From NCBI RefSeq assembly GCF_039532605.1, contig NZ_BAAARY010000013.1, positions 1 to 64,000 on the forward strand: a stretch of 64,000 bases of DNA, in the 5' to 3' direction. The translations under genes and the position numbers were made by a program. This document shows positions 16,742-25,519 of the stretch, piece by piece. Position 1 is the stretch's first letter. Each line of letters starts with the position of its first letter. The notes beneath the pieces were generated by a model. It was not told where the DNA came from and did no database searches. It worked only from the letters and a program-made list of their open reading frames with translations. The DNA is from Pilimelia columellifera (GTDB lineage Bacteria; Actinomycetota; Actinomycetes; Mycobacteriales; Micromonosporaceae).

Positions 16742-16935
16742 CCGCGCGCCGCTCCCATCCGGACTGTCTGGCCACGGGCTGTGCCGCTGCCAACCGTCGG
16801 CCCTGGGGTCACACCAGGTCCACCGGGCGCGTGATGCGACCGGGTCACGGGCTTACCGGGCGACGGGCCGCTCAACACGGCCAACAGCCCGGATCACCGC
16901 CGGTTCGGAATTTCACCGAGTCCCGCCAGCGCGTG
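16742..16935 (-). promoter_or_regulatory. FMN riboswitch (RFN element)
   Basis: The minus strand carries the conserved RFN core: CGGTGAAATTCCGAACCGGCGGTGA near the 5' side (split here across 16880-16913), GTGACCCGGT in the middle, and GGGCCGACGG with ACAGTCCGGATGGGAG at the 3' side (about 16750-16803). The closing stem appears to pair CGCGC near 16930 with GCGCG near 16746. It lies directly upstream of ribE and should reduce rib operon expression when FMN is plentiful. The aptamer edges are approximate. Confidence 0.93.
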
Positions 16936-17021
16936 GTGGGTACCGACCAGTGTTGCACGCCCGGGCCCGGCGGCAACCCGCCGGGAGCTACGTCACACCG
17001 GCACGCGCCACGGGCCGCCGG

Positions 17022-17981
17022 TCAGGCGACCTTCCTTCGGTCGATCGCGATGTACGAGCCGGGCTGGCTCTTGGCCACCGACTTCATCTCCGAGGCCACC
17101 GCGATCACCTGCCGGGCGTCGGGGAAGCGCCGCTGGGGGGTGGACTGGGCGACGCCGATGGACAGGGTCACCAGGGCGGCCCGGTGCGCCTGGCCCCGTC
17201 GATCGGTGATCTCGACATAGCCGCGCCGGGAGTCGACGGGGTCATAGAGCTGGTCGGCCGCCGCCTCGAAATCGATCACCACCTGGCGGAGCAGCGGCAG
17301 CACCTGCGGCGGGGTGCAGATAATGACGAAGTCGTCGCCGCCGATGTGCCCCAGGAACGGCATCGGGGGGCTGGCGGCCACCGCCGCTCCCTGAACGCTG
17401 CGGGCCAGCGCCGAGATGAACTCGTCACCGCGCACGAAGCCGTACATGTCGTTGACGCTCTTGAACCGGTCGATGTCGATGTAGGCGATGGCGAAGTCGG
17501 CCCCGGAGCGGACCCGGTCGGCCACCTCGCGCTGGATGCGGGTGTTGCCCGGCAGCCCGGTCAGCGGTGACACCTCGCGAAACTCCTGGTTGCGCCGCAG
17601 CGTGGAACGCACCCGGGCGATGAGCTCCAGGGTGTCGAAGGGCTTGACGAGGTAGTCGTCGGCGCCGGCGGTGAGGCCGACGACCTTGTCCACGGTCATG
17701 CCCTTGGCCGTCAACATGATGATGGGCAGCGCCGTGGTGAGCGGGTTGGCGCGCAGGCGGCGGGTCAGCTCCAGGCCGTCGACCCGGGGCATCATGACAT
17801 CGACCAGGGCCAGGTCGGGGCGACGGGCCTCGATCAGGTCGAGCGCTTCCTGGCCGTCACGGGCCACGGCGACCTCGAAGCCGTGCAGCCGGAGATTGAC
17901 CTCGACGAAACGCGAGATGTCGGGATCGTCGTCGACCACGAGAATCGTGTCCTGCCGGGGCTGCCCCGGATCCATGGCCAC
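17022..17981 (-). CDS. Response regulator with GGDEF-type domain (REC-GGDDF)
   Basis: A 319-residue two-domain protein. The N-terminal receiver domain has the acidic pocket VVDDD (16-19), phospho-acceptor D61 in LVDVMMP and K113 in VKPF. The C-terminal domain has YIDIDRFKSVND and a GGDDF signature (214-218) in place of GG(D/E)EF, so diguanylate cyclase activity is plausible but unproven. No RxxD inhibitory site precedes the signature. The last part (DRRGQAHRAALVTLSIGVAQST) is typical GGDEF. No kinase gene is adjacent. GTG start at 17981 with GGGGGG 4 bases upstream; ATG 17975 is an alternative. Confidence 0.88.
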   Translation of the reverse strand: MAMDPGQPRQDTILVVDDDPDISRFVEVNLRLHGFEVAVARDGQEALDLIEARRPDLALVDVMMPRVDGLELTRRLRANPLTTALPIIMLTAKGMTVDKVVGLTAGADDYLVKPFDTLELIARVRSTLRRNQEFREVSPLTGLPGNTRIQREVADRVRSGADFAIAYIDIDRFKSVNDMYGFVRGDEFISALARSVQGAAVAASPPMPFLGHIGGDDFVIICTPPQVLPLLRQVVIDFEAAADQLYDPVDSRRGYVEITDRRGQAHRAALVTLSIGVAQSTPQRRFPDARQVIAVASEMKSVAKSQPGSYIAIDRRKVA

Positions 17982-18025
17982 CGTTCCCCCCTCACGGTCG
18001 CCAAGCCCGCCCCGGTCGGGCGACG

Positions 18026-18700
18026 TCAGCGCTGCGCTCCCTCGGCCAGGGCGCGCAGCCGGCGGACCGCCTCAGCGGCGTCCGGGACGCCGTAGACGGC
18101 GGTGCCGGCGACGAAGGCGTCCGCGCCGGCCTCGGCCGCCTGGGCGATCGTGTCGTCGGCGATGCCGCCGTCGACCTCGATCCGGATCTGGAGCCCTTCG
18201 GCGGCGACCCGCTGGCGGGCCGCCCGGACCTTCGACAGCAGCTCCGGCATGAACCTCTGGCCGCCGAATCCGGCCTTGATGGTCATGATGAGCAGGGTGT
18301 CCAGGTGCGGCAACAGGTCCAGGTACGGCTCGATCGGGGTGTCCCGGTCGATCGCCAGGCCAGCCCTGCTGCCGGCGGCGCGCAGGTCCTTGGCCAACGC
18401 CACTGGGTCGTCGCACGCCTCGGCGTGGAAGGTGACGTTGTAGGCCCCTGCCTCGGCGTACTCCGGCGCCCACCGCCGCGGGTCGGTGATCATGAGGTGG
18501 ATATCGAAGGGTATCGCCGTGGCCTGGAGAAGGCTGCGCACCACCGGCAGGCCGATGGTGAGGTTCGGAACGAAATGGTTGTCCATGACGTCGACGTGAA
18601 GCCAATCGGCGACGCCTTCCACCGCACGGGCGGCGTCCGCGAGGTAGGCGAAATCGGCCGCGAGAATGCTCGGCGCCACCACAAGCTCTGCTGGGTTCAC
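18026..18700 (-). CDS. rpe: Ribulose-phosphate 3-epimerase
   Basis: Interconverts ribulose-5-phosphate and xylulose-5-phosphate in the pentose phosphate pathway, which also feeds riboflavin synthesis. The 224-residue TIM barrel has PSILAADF, DWLHVDVMDNHFVPN, HLMI and VDGGI with the expected metal-binding His and Asp residues. The loop usually written TVNPGFGGQ reads TIKAGFGGQ here, replacing the NP/EP pair. GTG start at 18700. Positioned near the rib genes as in other actinobacteria. Confidence 0.94.
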   Translation of the reverse strand: MNPAELVVAPSILAADFAYLADAARAVEGVADWLHVDVMDNHFVPNLTIGLPVVRSLLQATAIPFDIHLMITDPRRWAPEYAEAGAYNVTFHAEACDDPVALAKDLRAAGSRAGLAIDRDTPIEPYLDLLPHLDTLLIMTIKAGFGGQRFMPELLSKVRAARQRVAAEGLQIRIEVDGGIADDTIAQAAEAGADAFVAGTAVYGVPDAAEAVRRLRALAEGAQR

Positions 18701-18743
18701 GGCGGCCAGTGTACGGATTCGCGAGCGCCGCGGCGCCGCCGGC

Positions 18744-19364
18744 TTAGATGGCCAGATCCAACGCGAAGCGGTCTCCGGCGGGGGCGAATCCCAGCCGCTC
18801 GTAGTAGGGCGAGACCATGCCGGGCGGGGTGAGGACGCGGCGGAAGCCCCGCTCGGTCAGCAGCCGGCTCCGACGGAAGACGAACTCCCCCGGGGTGAAG
18901 TCGCGGAACCGGGGCGTGACGTAGTCCAGCTCCACCTGGGCGACGCCGTCGCCGAGGTCGCGCACCACCATCACACCGACCGTCTCGTCGCGGCGCACGA
19001 TCAGGAACGCCGTCCTGTCGCTGACCGTTGCGCCGATCCGGAACCCGGGGTTGAACCGCTGGATGTCGGGGGCGTGCACGGTCAGCAGGTGGCCAAGGAA
19101 CGGATCGCCGACACCCACCTCGACGACGCCGTAGACCGCGCTGTCGTGCCGGGACGACAGCAGGCGCCACAGGTGCCAGACGTTGATCGCCGACAAGGCG
19201 ACGTTCAGGGCGACCATCGACCAGAGCGACACCGCGGCGTTGAAGGCCACCAGAAGCAGCCCGCCGATCAGGTTGTAGGCGCGTAGTCGCAGGATGCGCG
19301 CCTGGAGCAGCGACCACACCACCAACGCCGAGCCGGCCCAGCCGACGACCTCCCACACGCCCAC
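18744..19364 (-). CDS. Membrane protein with YgjV-like N terminus and GNAT-like C terminus
   Basis: A 206-residue protein. The first 70 residues form two or three hydrophobic helices resembling the YgjV/DUF inner-membrane family. The rest (about 75-206) includes DRTAFLIVRRDETVGVMVVRDLGDGVAQVELDYVTPRF and SPYYERLGFAP, an acetyltransferase-like (GNAT) pattern. That suggests a membrane-tethered acyltransferase of unknown substrate. GTG start at 19364 with a weak binding site. It stands between rpe and a divergent gene. The domain calls rest on pattern recognition only. Confidence 0.7.
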   Translation of the reverse strand: MGVWEVVGWAGSALVVWSLLQARILRLRAYNLIGGLLLVAFNAAVSLWSMVALNVALSAINVWHLWRLLSSRHDSAVYGVVEVGVGDPFLGHLLTVHAPDIQRFNPGFRIGATVSDRTAFLIVRRDETVGVMVVRDLGDGVAQVELDYVTPRFRDFTPGEFVFRRSRLLTERGFRRVLTPPGMVSPYYERLGFAPAGDRFALDLAI

Positions 19365-19576
19365 CCGCGCAGGCTACGTGCTCACCCGGACGGTCACCGA
19401 CGAGATCGACATGGCCCCACCACTGCGACTTACGGACAGCCATCGGTTCACCACTTGACGTCAGACACCGCGTCGTCATCCGCGAAAGATGACACAACGT
19501 CGTCTGTTCGCCGGGCCACGCCGCGCCTAGCGTTGCCGACAGGACGTCCGAGCGAGCGAGCGGTGGTGGTGCGACC

Positions 19577-20647
19577 GTGTGGCGGACCCGTCTGGCCTGC
19601 GCCGCGACAGCGGCCGCGACGCTCGTTCTCCCCACCCCCGCGCCAGCGGCCGCAGCCGCGCGTGCCGACAACGTGCGGGTGCAGATCGTGGACGCCCCCA
19701 CGACGGTCACCGCGGGTCGGGCCGGCGCGGCGATCACGGCGACCGCGGTGCGTCGCGGCCTGTTCCCGCTCGGCTGTCAGCGCGTGCGCTGGGCGCTGTC
19801 CGGCGACGCGGTCGGCGTGGATGTCGACGATCTGCGGATCACCCGCGAGGAGAACGGCAAACGCCTCGATGTCGATCTCAGGCGCAGGGGCGACCGCATT
19901 CAGGCCGTCGACACCGAGTTCGACGAGGGCGCCCTCTGCATGGGTCGCAACGTCACCGGCACATATGTGGTCGGGGCCGTCGGCGGCGCCGCGGCGGGCC
20001 GGGTCCGGTTCACGATGACGGCGCTGAGCGCCCAGGGTCGGATTCTGGACAGCGCCGCCGTCACCGTCGGGGTTCGGGCCCGGCAGGCGCCGCCGACGAC
20101 CCCGCCGCCGACCGGAAGCCCCGACCCGACGCCCACCGACACCCCCGACCCGGAGCCCACCGACACCGGCGACATCGATGACGCGCTGCCCGACGGTCCC
20201 GAGGTCAGCCTGCCGGCGCCGGTGGGCGACGCGACAAACGCCACGCCCGCCAGCTCGTCCCTGCCGACGCTCGGCTTCGGCGCCGGGGCGCTGTTGCTCC
20301 TGGTCGGTCTCGCGCTGCTGCTCAACCTGTACTACCGCCGTCAGTTCGGGCCCGGCGGCGTCCGCGGCCGCCACGGACGTCCGCCGGCCGCAGCGAACAT
20401 GATCATGGTAGTGCTCGGACGGCTGCGGGAGCGCCTCGGCCCGTGGCAGGAGCGCCTCGGCGTCGCCGCCGGACTACCCCGACCCGGGGCGCGACCCGGC
20501 GCCGGTGGTCCCGCCGGGGCCGGCGCTGACGCCCTGGCCGCGCTGCCCAGTCAGGTGACAGACGCGCTGGCCGCCGCCGGGGACTGGATCACCCGGACGG
20601 CCGACCAGCTCAACGGCAGACTGGTCCGCCGCCCACGCCGGCACTGA
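19577..20647 (+). CDS. Unknown exported, C-terminally anchored protein
   Basis: A 356-residue protein with a signal peptide (about residues 1-28, ending APAAAAARA), an extracytoplasmic domain of beta-rich character with two cysteines (C67 and C121), a Pro/Thr/Asp-rich linker (about 175-215), a transmembrane segment (about 234-253) and a cytoplasmic Gly/Ala/Pro/Arg-rich tail of about 100 residues. I do not recognise the family. The GTG start is preceded by no strong binding site. It is the only plus-strand gene between rpe and rsmB and is convergent with rsmB. Confidence 0.72.
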   Translation: MWRTRLACAATAAATLVLPTPAPAAAAARADNVRVQIVDAPTTVTAGRAGAAITATAVRRGLFPLGCQRVRWALSGDAVGVDVDDLRITREENGKRLDVDLRRRGDRIQAVDTEFDEGALCMGRNVTGTYVVGAVGGAAAGRVRFTMTALSAQGRILDSAAVTVGVRARQAPPTTPPPTGSPDPTPTDTPDPEPTDTGDIDDALPDGPEVSLPAPVGDATNATPASSSLPTLGFGAGALLLLVGLALLLNLYYRRQFGPGGVRGRHGRPPAAANMIMVVLGRLRERLGPWQERLGVAAGLPRPGARPGAGGPAGAGADALAALPSQVTDALAAAGDWITRTADQLNGRLVRRPRRH

Positions 20648-20717
20648 CCGCCGACCAGCCAAGCATTGGCCGGACCACATCCACGGCGTCACGAGGGCAG
20701 GTCCTCCGGACCGCGAG

Positions 20718-22079
20718 TCAGTCCATGCGGCGCAGCAGGGCCAGGAACATCGCATCGGTGCCGTGGCGGTGCGGCCACAACTGGACGCTCGGGCCGCTGC
20801 CCAGGCCGGGCATCCCGGCCGGCAGCAGCGGACGGGCGTCCACCAGCTCCACGCCCAGGCCGCTGCGCCGGGCGGTCTCGCTGACCGTCACCTGCGTCTC
20901 GACCAGATGCGGCGAGCAGGTGACATAACCGACCACGCCGCCTGGACGCACCGCCCTCAGGCCGGCAGCGAGCAACTCCCGCTGGAGTTTGGTCAACGGC
21001 GGCAGGTCCGACGGCTGGCGCCGCCACCGCGCCTCCGGCCGCCGGCGCAGCGATCCGAGGCCGGTGCACGGGGCGTCGACGAGAACCCGGTCGAACCATC
21101 CTTCGGCGAACTCCAGACCGACCTCGCGCCCATCGGCGTGACGGACCTCCACCGGCAGGCCCCGGGTCGTCCGCTCCACCAGCCGGGCCCGGTGCGGCAC
21201 CGACTCGATCGCGGTCAGGTGCGCGCCGCGACCGGCCGCGATCGCTCCCAGCAGACCGGCCTTGCCGCCCGGGCCGGCGCACAGGTCCAGCCATCGGGCG
21301 TCCGGTCCGTCGATCGCGGCGTCGACGAGCGCCGACGCCACCAACTGCGAGCCCTCGTCCTGCACGTGCGCCAGACCGTGCTGGATCGCCGGGAAGTCGC
21401 CCGGGGCGCCGCCGGGCAGATACACCGCGTACGGGGAGAACGCCCCCGGCGCCCCACCGGTCTGCTCAGCCAGCTCGTCGGGGTCGATGAGGCCCGGCCG
21501 GGCGCACAGGTGCACCTCGGGCCGCTCGTTGTCCTCGACAAGCAGCCGGGCTGTCTCGTCCAGGTCGCCGCCGAGAGCGTCAGCGAAGGCCCGCACCACC
21601 CATTCCGGATGCGAGTGCGCCACCGCCAGGTGGCCCACCCGGTCGGTGGCCTCGTCCGGGGCGACCTGCTTGAGCCAGGTCTCCAGATCCTGCTCAACGA
21701 CCCGGCGGAGCACCGCGTTGGCGAAGCCCGCCGCGCCCGGGGCGACATCGCGCACCAGATCGACCGTGGACGACACCGTCGCGTGCGGCGGCACCCGGGT
21801 GTACAGGGCCTGGTAGGCGCCCAGCCGCATAGCGTCCCGGGCCTGCGGGTCGATCCGGTCGACGGGCCGGTCTGCCGCGACGGCGAGGATAGCGTCCACC
21901 GCCCCCAGCGCGCGCAGGGTGCCGTAGGTCAGCTCAGTGGCAAATGCCGCGTCGCGGCCGTAGAGACCCCAGTCGCGCTGGATGAGCGGCAGCACCAGAT
22001 TCGCATAGGCGTCATCACGGTGCACCGCGGCGACCGCCTCGTAGGCGACCCGACGGGCCTTGTCCTGCTCGTTCTTCAT
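20718..22079 (-). CDS. rsmB: 16S rRNA (cytosine-967 C5)-methyltransferase
   Basis: Methylates C967 of 16S rRNA. The 453-residue protein has an N-terminal NusB-like RNA-binding domain (about 1-140) and a SAM-dependent catalytic domain with LDLCAGPGGKAG (SAM motif), DAPCTGLGSLRRRPEARWR (motif IV Cys) and YVTCSPHLVETQ (catalytic Cys, motif VI). The ATG at 22079 overlaps the fmt stop as ATGA. Last gene of def-fmt-rsmB. Confidence 0.95.
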   Translation of the reverse strand: MKNEQDKARRVAYEAVAAVHRDDAYANLVLPLIQRDWGLYGRDAAFATELTYGTLRALGAVDAILAVAADRPVDRIDPQARDAMRLGAYQALYTRVPPHATVSSTVDLVRDVAPGAAGFANAVLRRVVEQDLETWLKQVAPDEATDRVGHLAVAHSHPEWVVRAFADALGGDLDETARLLVEDNERPEVHLCARPGLIDPDELAEQTGGAPGAFSPYAVYLPGGAPGDFPAIQHGLAHVQDEGSQLVASALVDAAIDGPDARWLDLCAGPGGKAGLLGAIAAGRGAHLTAIESVPHRARLVERTTRGLPVEVRHADGREVGLEFAEGWFDRVLVDAPCTGLGSLRRRPEARWRRQPSDLPPLTKLQRELLAAGLRAVRPGGVVGYVTCSPHLVETQVTVSETARRSGLGVELVDARPLLPAGMPGLGSGPSVQLWPHRHGTDAMFLALLRRMD

Positions 22080-23011
22080 GTCAACCGCTCCGACCCCTGG
22101 ACACGCACGCCGCGGGCCCAATCAATGGCGGACATGGGCCGCTTTCCCGCCGCCCGCACCTCGCCCAGCTCAACCGCGCCGGAACCGGCGCCTACCAGAA
22201 CCCGGTCCCGCTCGACCAGCAGATCCCCCGGCGCCAACGGCGGCCCGTCGGCGACGACACGTGCCGGGCCGAGCTTCAGGCGGTCCTCACGGAACGTCGT
22301 CCAGGCGCCCGGCGCCGGCGAGCAGGCCCGGATCCGTCGGTCCACCGCGAACGCCGGGTCCGACCACCTGATCCGGGCGTCCGCGGAGGTGATCTTCGGG
22401 GCCAGCGAGACGCCGTCGGCGGGCTGCGGGAAGGCGTCGACGCCGTCGGCGGCGATCGCGTCCAGCACTTTGACCAGCAGGGTCGCTCCAGTGTGCGACA
22501 ACCGTTCCAGCAGGTCGCCGGCCGTGTCGGTCGGCCGCACCGGCTCCACGACCGTGCCGTAGACCGGCCCGGTGTCCAGGCCCTTGTCCAGCTCGAAGAC
22601 CGTCGCGCCGGTGACCTCGTCACCGTGCAGGATGGCGTGCTGCGCCGGCGCCGCGCCGCGCCAGGCGGGCAACAGCGAGAAGTGCACATTGATCCAGCCG
22701 CGGCGCGGGACCGCCAACGCCGCCGGGGGGACCAGCGCGCCGTAGGCGACGACCGGGACGCAGTCCGGGGCGAGCGCGGCGAGGCGCTCCAGGAACTGCG
22801 GCTCGGCTGGCCGGGCGGGCGTCAACACCTCGATGCCACGCTCGTCCGCCCACGCGCCCACCGCGGAGCGGACCATCCGGCGGCCGCGACCGGCCGCGGC
22901 GTCCGGGCGGGTCACGACCGCCACGATCTCGTGCGCCGACGCGGCCAGCGCCGCCAGCGACGCCAGCGCGACCGCCGGCGTGCCGGCGAAAACTAGTCGG
23001 AGCCCGCTCAC
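22076..23011 (-). CDS. fmt: Methionyl-tRNA formyltransferase
   Basis: Formylates initiator Met-tRNA using 10-formyl-tetrahydrofolate. The 311-residue protein starts with VFAGTPAVA, has HFSLLPAWRGAAPAQHAI with the catalytic Asn/His neighbourhood (WINVHFSLLP), and a C-terminal OB-like tRNA-binding domain. The GTG at 23011 overlaps the def stop as GTGA. It works with Def, encoded next to it: one adds the formyl group, the other removes it. Confidence 0.97.
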   Translation of the reverse strand: MSGLRLVFAGTPAVALASLAALAASAHEIVAVVTRPDAAAGRGRRMVRSAVGAWADERGIEVLTPARPAEPQFLERLAALAPDCVPVVAYGALVPPAALAVPRRGWINVHFSLLPAWRGAAPAQHAILHGDEVTGATVFELDKGLDTGPVYGTVVEPVRPTDTAGDLLERLSHTGATLLVKVLDAIAADGVDAFPQPADGVSLAPKITSADARIRWSDPAFAVDRRIRACSPAPGAWTTFREDRLKLGPARVVADGPPLAPGDLLVERDRVLVGAGSGAVELGEVRAAGKRPMSAIDWARGVRVQGSERLT

Positions 23012-23592
23012 CGGCCCAGCCCGAACGGGTCGCCGGCCGAAGGCAGCAGCGCGCCGCCGGGCACGTGCGGGCTGAGCTTGACCGTCGGCGGGGCGCCCTC
23101 GTCGTACCAGTCGGCCTGCCGGATGGCCTTCATGGCTTCCTTGCGCGCCTGGGCGTCGAGCCGGTCCACGAACAGGACCCCGTCGAGGTGGTCGGTCTCG
23201 TGCTGAACGCAGCGGGACATCAGCCCGGTGCCGACGATCTGGACCGGGTCGCCGTAGGCGTTGAAGCCCTTGGCGGCCACGTTCAGCCGACGCTTGGTGT
23301 CGAAGTACAGCCCGGGGATCGACAGGCAGCCCTCCGGACCGTCCTGCTCCTCCTCGTCGGGGAAGCTCAGCACCGGGTTCACCAGATACCCGACGACGTC
23401 ATCGACGTCGAAGGCGAACACCCGCAGCCCCACCCCGAGCTGCGGGGCGGCCAGACCCGCGCCGCCCTCCTCCAGCATCGTGTCGGTGAGATCCTTGACG
23501 AGCTTGCGCAGCTCCTTGTCGAAGTCCACGACCGGCTCGGCCGCGGTGCGCAGCACAGGATCGCCGAACAGGCGGATGGGCTGGACGGTCAC
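23008..23592 (-). CDS. def: Peptide deformylase
   Basis: Removes the N-formyl group from nascent proteins. The three metal-binding motifs are intact: GAGLAAPQ (44-51), EGCLS (87-91) and QHETDH (130-135). The GTG at 23592 is chosen because GGAG lies 7 bases upstream and VQPIRLFGDPVLR matches family N termini; the frame opens 12 codons earlier. That gives 194 residues. First gene of def-fmt-rsmB; a TAGACT element at 23631-23636 could be its -10 box. Confidence 0.95.
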   Translation of the reverse strand: MTVQPIRLFGDPVLRTAAEPVVDFDKELRKLVKDLTDTMLEEGGAGLAAPQLGVGLRVFAFDVDDVVGYLVNPVLSFPDEEEQDGPEGCLSIPGLYFDTKRRLNVAAKGFNAYGDPVQIVGTGLMSRCVQHETDHLDGVLFVDRLDAQARKEAMKAIRQADWYDEGAPPTVKLSPHVPGGALLPSAGDPFGLGR

Positions 23593-23737
23593 AGGCGCGC
23601 TCCTCGAACTCACGACGTGCGGGGCCACCCAGTCTACGGAGCGCGTCGGGCAGCTCAGCGGGCCGGCGGCGGCACACGGTGGAGACGGTCACCCGGCGGG
23701 GCGGCGCGAGGACACCCAGGTCGTGGAGGATGCGCCC

Positions 23738-24469
23738 ATGAACCCGAATCAGAACCGGCTCAGCCACGCGGTGGCCGCCTTGAGCGCCGAGGCGTCCTCC
23801 ACCCGGCTCCAGGCGGCCCTGGCGGTCGGCACGCGCCCCGACCCCGACACCGTCGACGTGCTGGTGGAGCGGTGCGCGGTCGAGCCCGACTTCTTCGTAC
23901 GCGACATGCTCACCTGGGCGCTGACGCGGCTCCCGCAGGAGGTCACGCTGCCCAGACTCCTCGCCGAGCTCAAGTCCGAACGAGCGCAGGCGCGCAGCCA
24001 GGCGCTGCACTCGCTGTCCAAGCTCAGGAACCGGAACGCATACCCTGCGATCACCCGGTCGCTGCTGGACGACGCCGATGACGACGTCGCGCGGACCGCC
24101 TGGCGGGCCGCTGTCGTCCTCGTCCCCGAAGGGGAGGAGGCGACGCTGGCCGCGGAGCTGGCCACCCATCTCGGTCGCGGCGACCGGAACGTGCAGCTGA
24201 GCCTGAGCCGGGCGCTGGTCGACCTCGGTGAGGTCATCGTGCCGGCCCTGCATCCGGGCGCCGTGGGCCGGGACCCCAGGGCGCAGGCGCACGCCCACGC
24301 CACGGTGCTGCTCCTGCGCGATCCGGACGCAGGCTTCGACGTGGCCGTCGAAGAGGCGAAGCGGCTGGTCGCGCTGGGCGGCGACTGGGTCAGGGAAGAC
24401 GACGACGCGCCGCCGCCGGGGACGACGCCGGTCCCGCCCGGCCCGGGGCCGGACGGTCAGCTCGGCTGA
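23738..24469 (+). CDS. HEAT-repeat protein
   Basis: A 243-residue all-helical protein with tandem HEAT-like repeats (for example PDTVDVLVERCAVEPDFFVRDMLTWALTRL and RAQARSQALHSLSKL) up to about residue 215, then an acidic and proline-rich tail. Such proteins are usually scaffolds; no partner can be named. The ATG at 23738 has GGAGG 8 bases upstream. It is divergent from def, and its last 13 bases overlap the end of the convergent beta-propeller gene. Confidence 0.82.
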   Translation: MNPNQNRLSHAVAALSAEASSTRLQAALAVGTRPDPDTVDVLVERCAVEPDFFVRDMLTWALTRLPQEVTLPRLLAELKSERAQARSQALHSLSKLRNRNAYPAITRSLLDDADDDVARTAWRAAVVLVPEGEEATLAAELATHLGRGDRNVQLSLSRALVDLGEVIVPALHPGAVGRDPRAQAHAHATVLLLRDPDAGFDVAVEEAKRLVALGGDWVREDDDAPPPGTTPVPPGPGPDGQLG

Positions 24470-25419
24470 GAGCCTGGCCGCAACGGGGTGCGCGTGCCGG
24501 TGCGGGTGTTCAGGATCAGCACCCAGGTTCCGCCCCGGTGCGTGCCGCTGACCAACATCCGGTGGTCAGCGACGTAGACGCCCTCGCGGTCGCCGGGAGC
24601 GCCGTGCCACCGGGTGGCGCCGCTCGTCAGGTCGTGGGTCTGCACGCCGATCGGGTGCTCGCCGTCAACGAAGCCGGTCCAGCTCAACGCGCGACCGTCC
24701 GGACGGAACGCGGGAACGACCGCGAAGCCGTCCGCCTGGCCCCCGCCGCCGAAGGCTGCCAGCGGGCGCTCGGCCCCGGTGGCGAGGTCGCCGAGGCTGA
24801 GACAGTCGTCGAAGATGCCCTCGCAGTCGCCGCCCCGGAACGCGATCCTGGCGCCGTCCGGGGACCAGGCGACAGCGTCGTCGACCCGGAGCCGCTCATG
24901 GAGGGGGCCGGCCGGCGGCGCGGCCGGCGGCGCCGGCGGGATCGGCCGGGTGCGGCACTCGGCCGGGAACAGCGGCGTCGGCGTGGCCGCCTGGCCGCCG
25001 GCGGTCACGCCGACGCGGTAGACACCGGGACCGCCGATACACCCGCGGGAGGCGAACGCCAGCTGCCGGCCGTCCGGCGACCAGGCCGCCCCGGCGGCCG
25101 GCATCGACGTCGCCAGCCGCTTGGCGCTGCCATCGGCGTTCATGACGAACAGCTGGACGCCGCGGAGCACCGCGATCCGCTTGCGGTCCGGGGACCAGCG
25201 CGGGCGACGGTGCTGCCCGTCGAAGGTGATCCGACGCTCGGTGGGACCGGCGCTGGTGTAGACGTCCCCCGAGCGCACGTAGGCGACGGTCGTGGCGAGT
25301 GTGGGCGCGGCGCCGCCCACCGGGTTGGCGGTGGCCCCGCCGGCGGTCACGGCGAGCCCGGTGGCGGTGACCGTCGCGGTGGCGGCGACCGCGACGCCGT
25401 AGGTGATGGTCCGGAGCAT
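24457..25419 (-). CDS. Exported TolB-like beta-propeller protein
   Basis: A 320-residue protein with an N-terminal hydrophobic signal sequence (about 1-30, MLRTITYGVAVAATATVTATG). WD40/TolB-like repeats follow, recognised by PRWSPDRKRIAVLRG, AAWSPDGRQLAFASRG and VAWSPDGARIAFRGGD. A Pro/Ala-rich insertion lies near residue 180. Likely secreted or membrane-attached; function unknown. The ATG at 25419 has GGGGG 5 bases upstream. The open frame extends further upstream but without signal-peptide logic. Confidence 0.82.
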   Translation of the reverse strand: MLRTITYGVAVAATATVTATGLAVTAGGATANPVGGAAPTLATTVAYVRSGDVYTSAGPTERRITFDGQHRRPRWSPDRKRIAVLRGVQLFVMNADGSAKRLATSMPAAGAAWSPDGRQLAFASRGCIGGPGVYRVGVTAGGQAATPTPLFPAECRTRPIPPAPPAAPPAGPLHERLRVDDAVAWSPDGARIAFRGGDCEGIFDDCLSLGDLATGAERPLAAFGGGGQADGFAVVPAFRPDGRALSWTGFVDGEHPIGVQTHDLTSGATRWHGAPGDREGVYVADHRMLVSGTHRGGTWVLILNTRTGTRTPLRPGSQPS

Positions 25420-25519
25420 CGTTCCCCCATGGTGTCCAGATCTGTGTCGTCCCAGTGTCCTTCGGCGCCACCGGCGCGCACCTGAGCTGAAACCGAACGG
25501 CAACGCGGCCGCCCACGAT

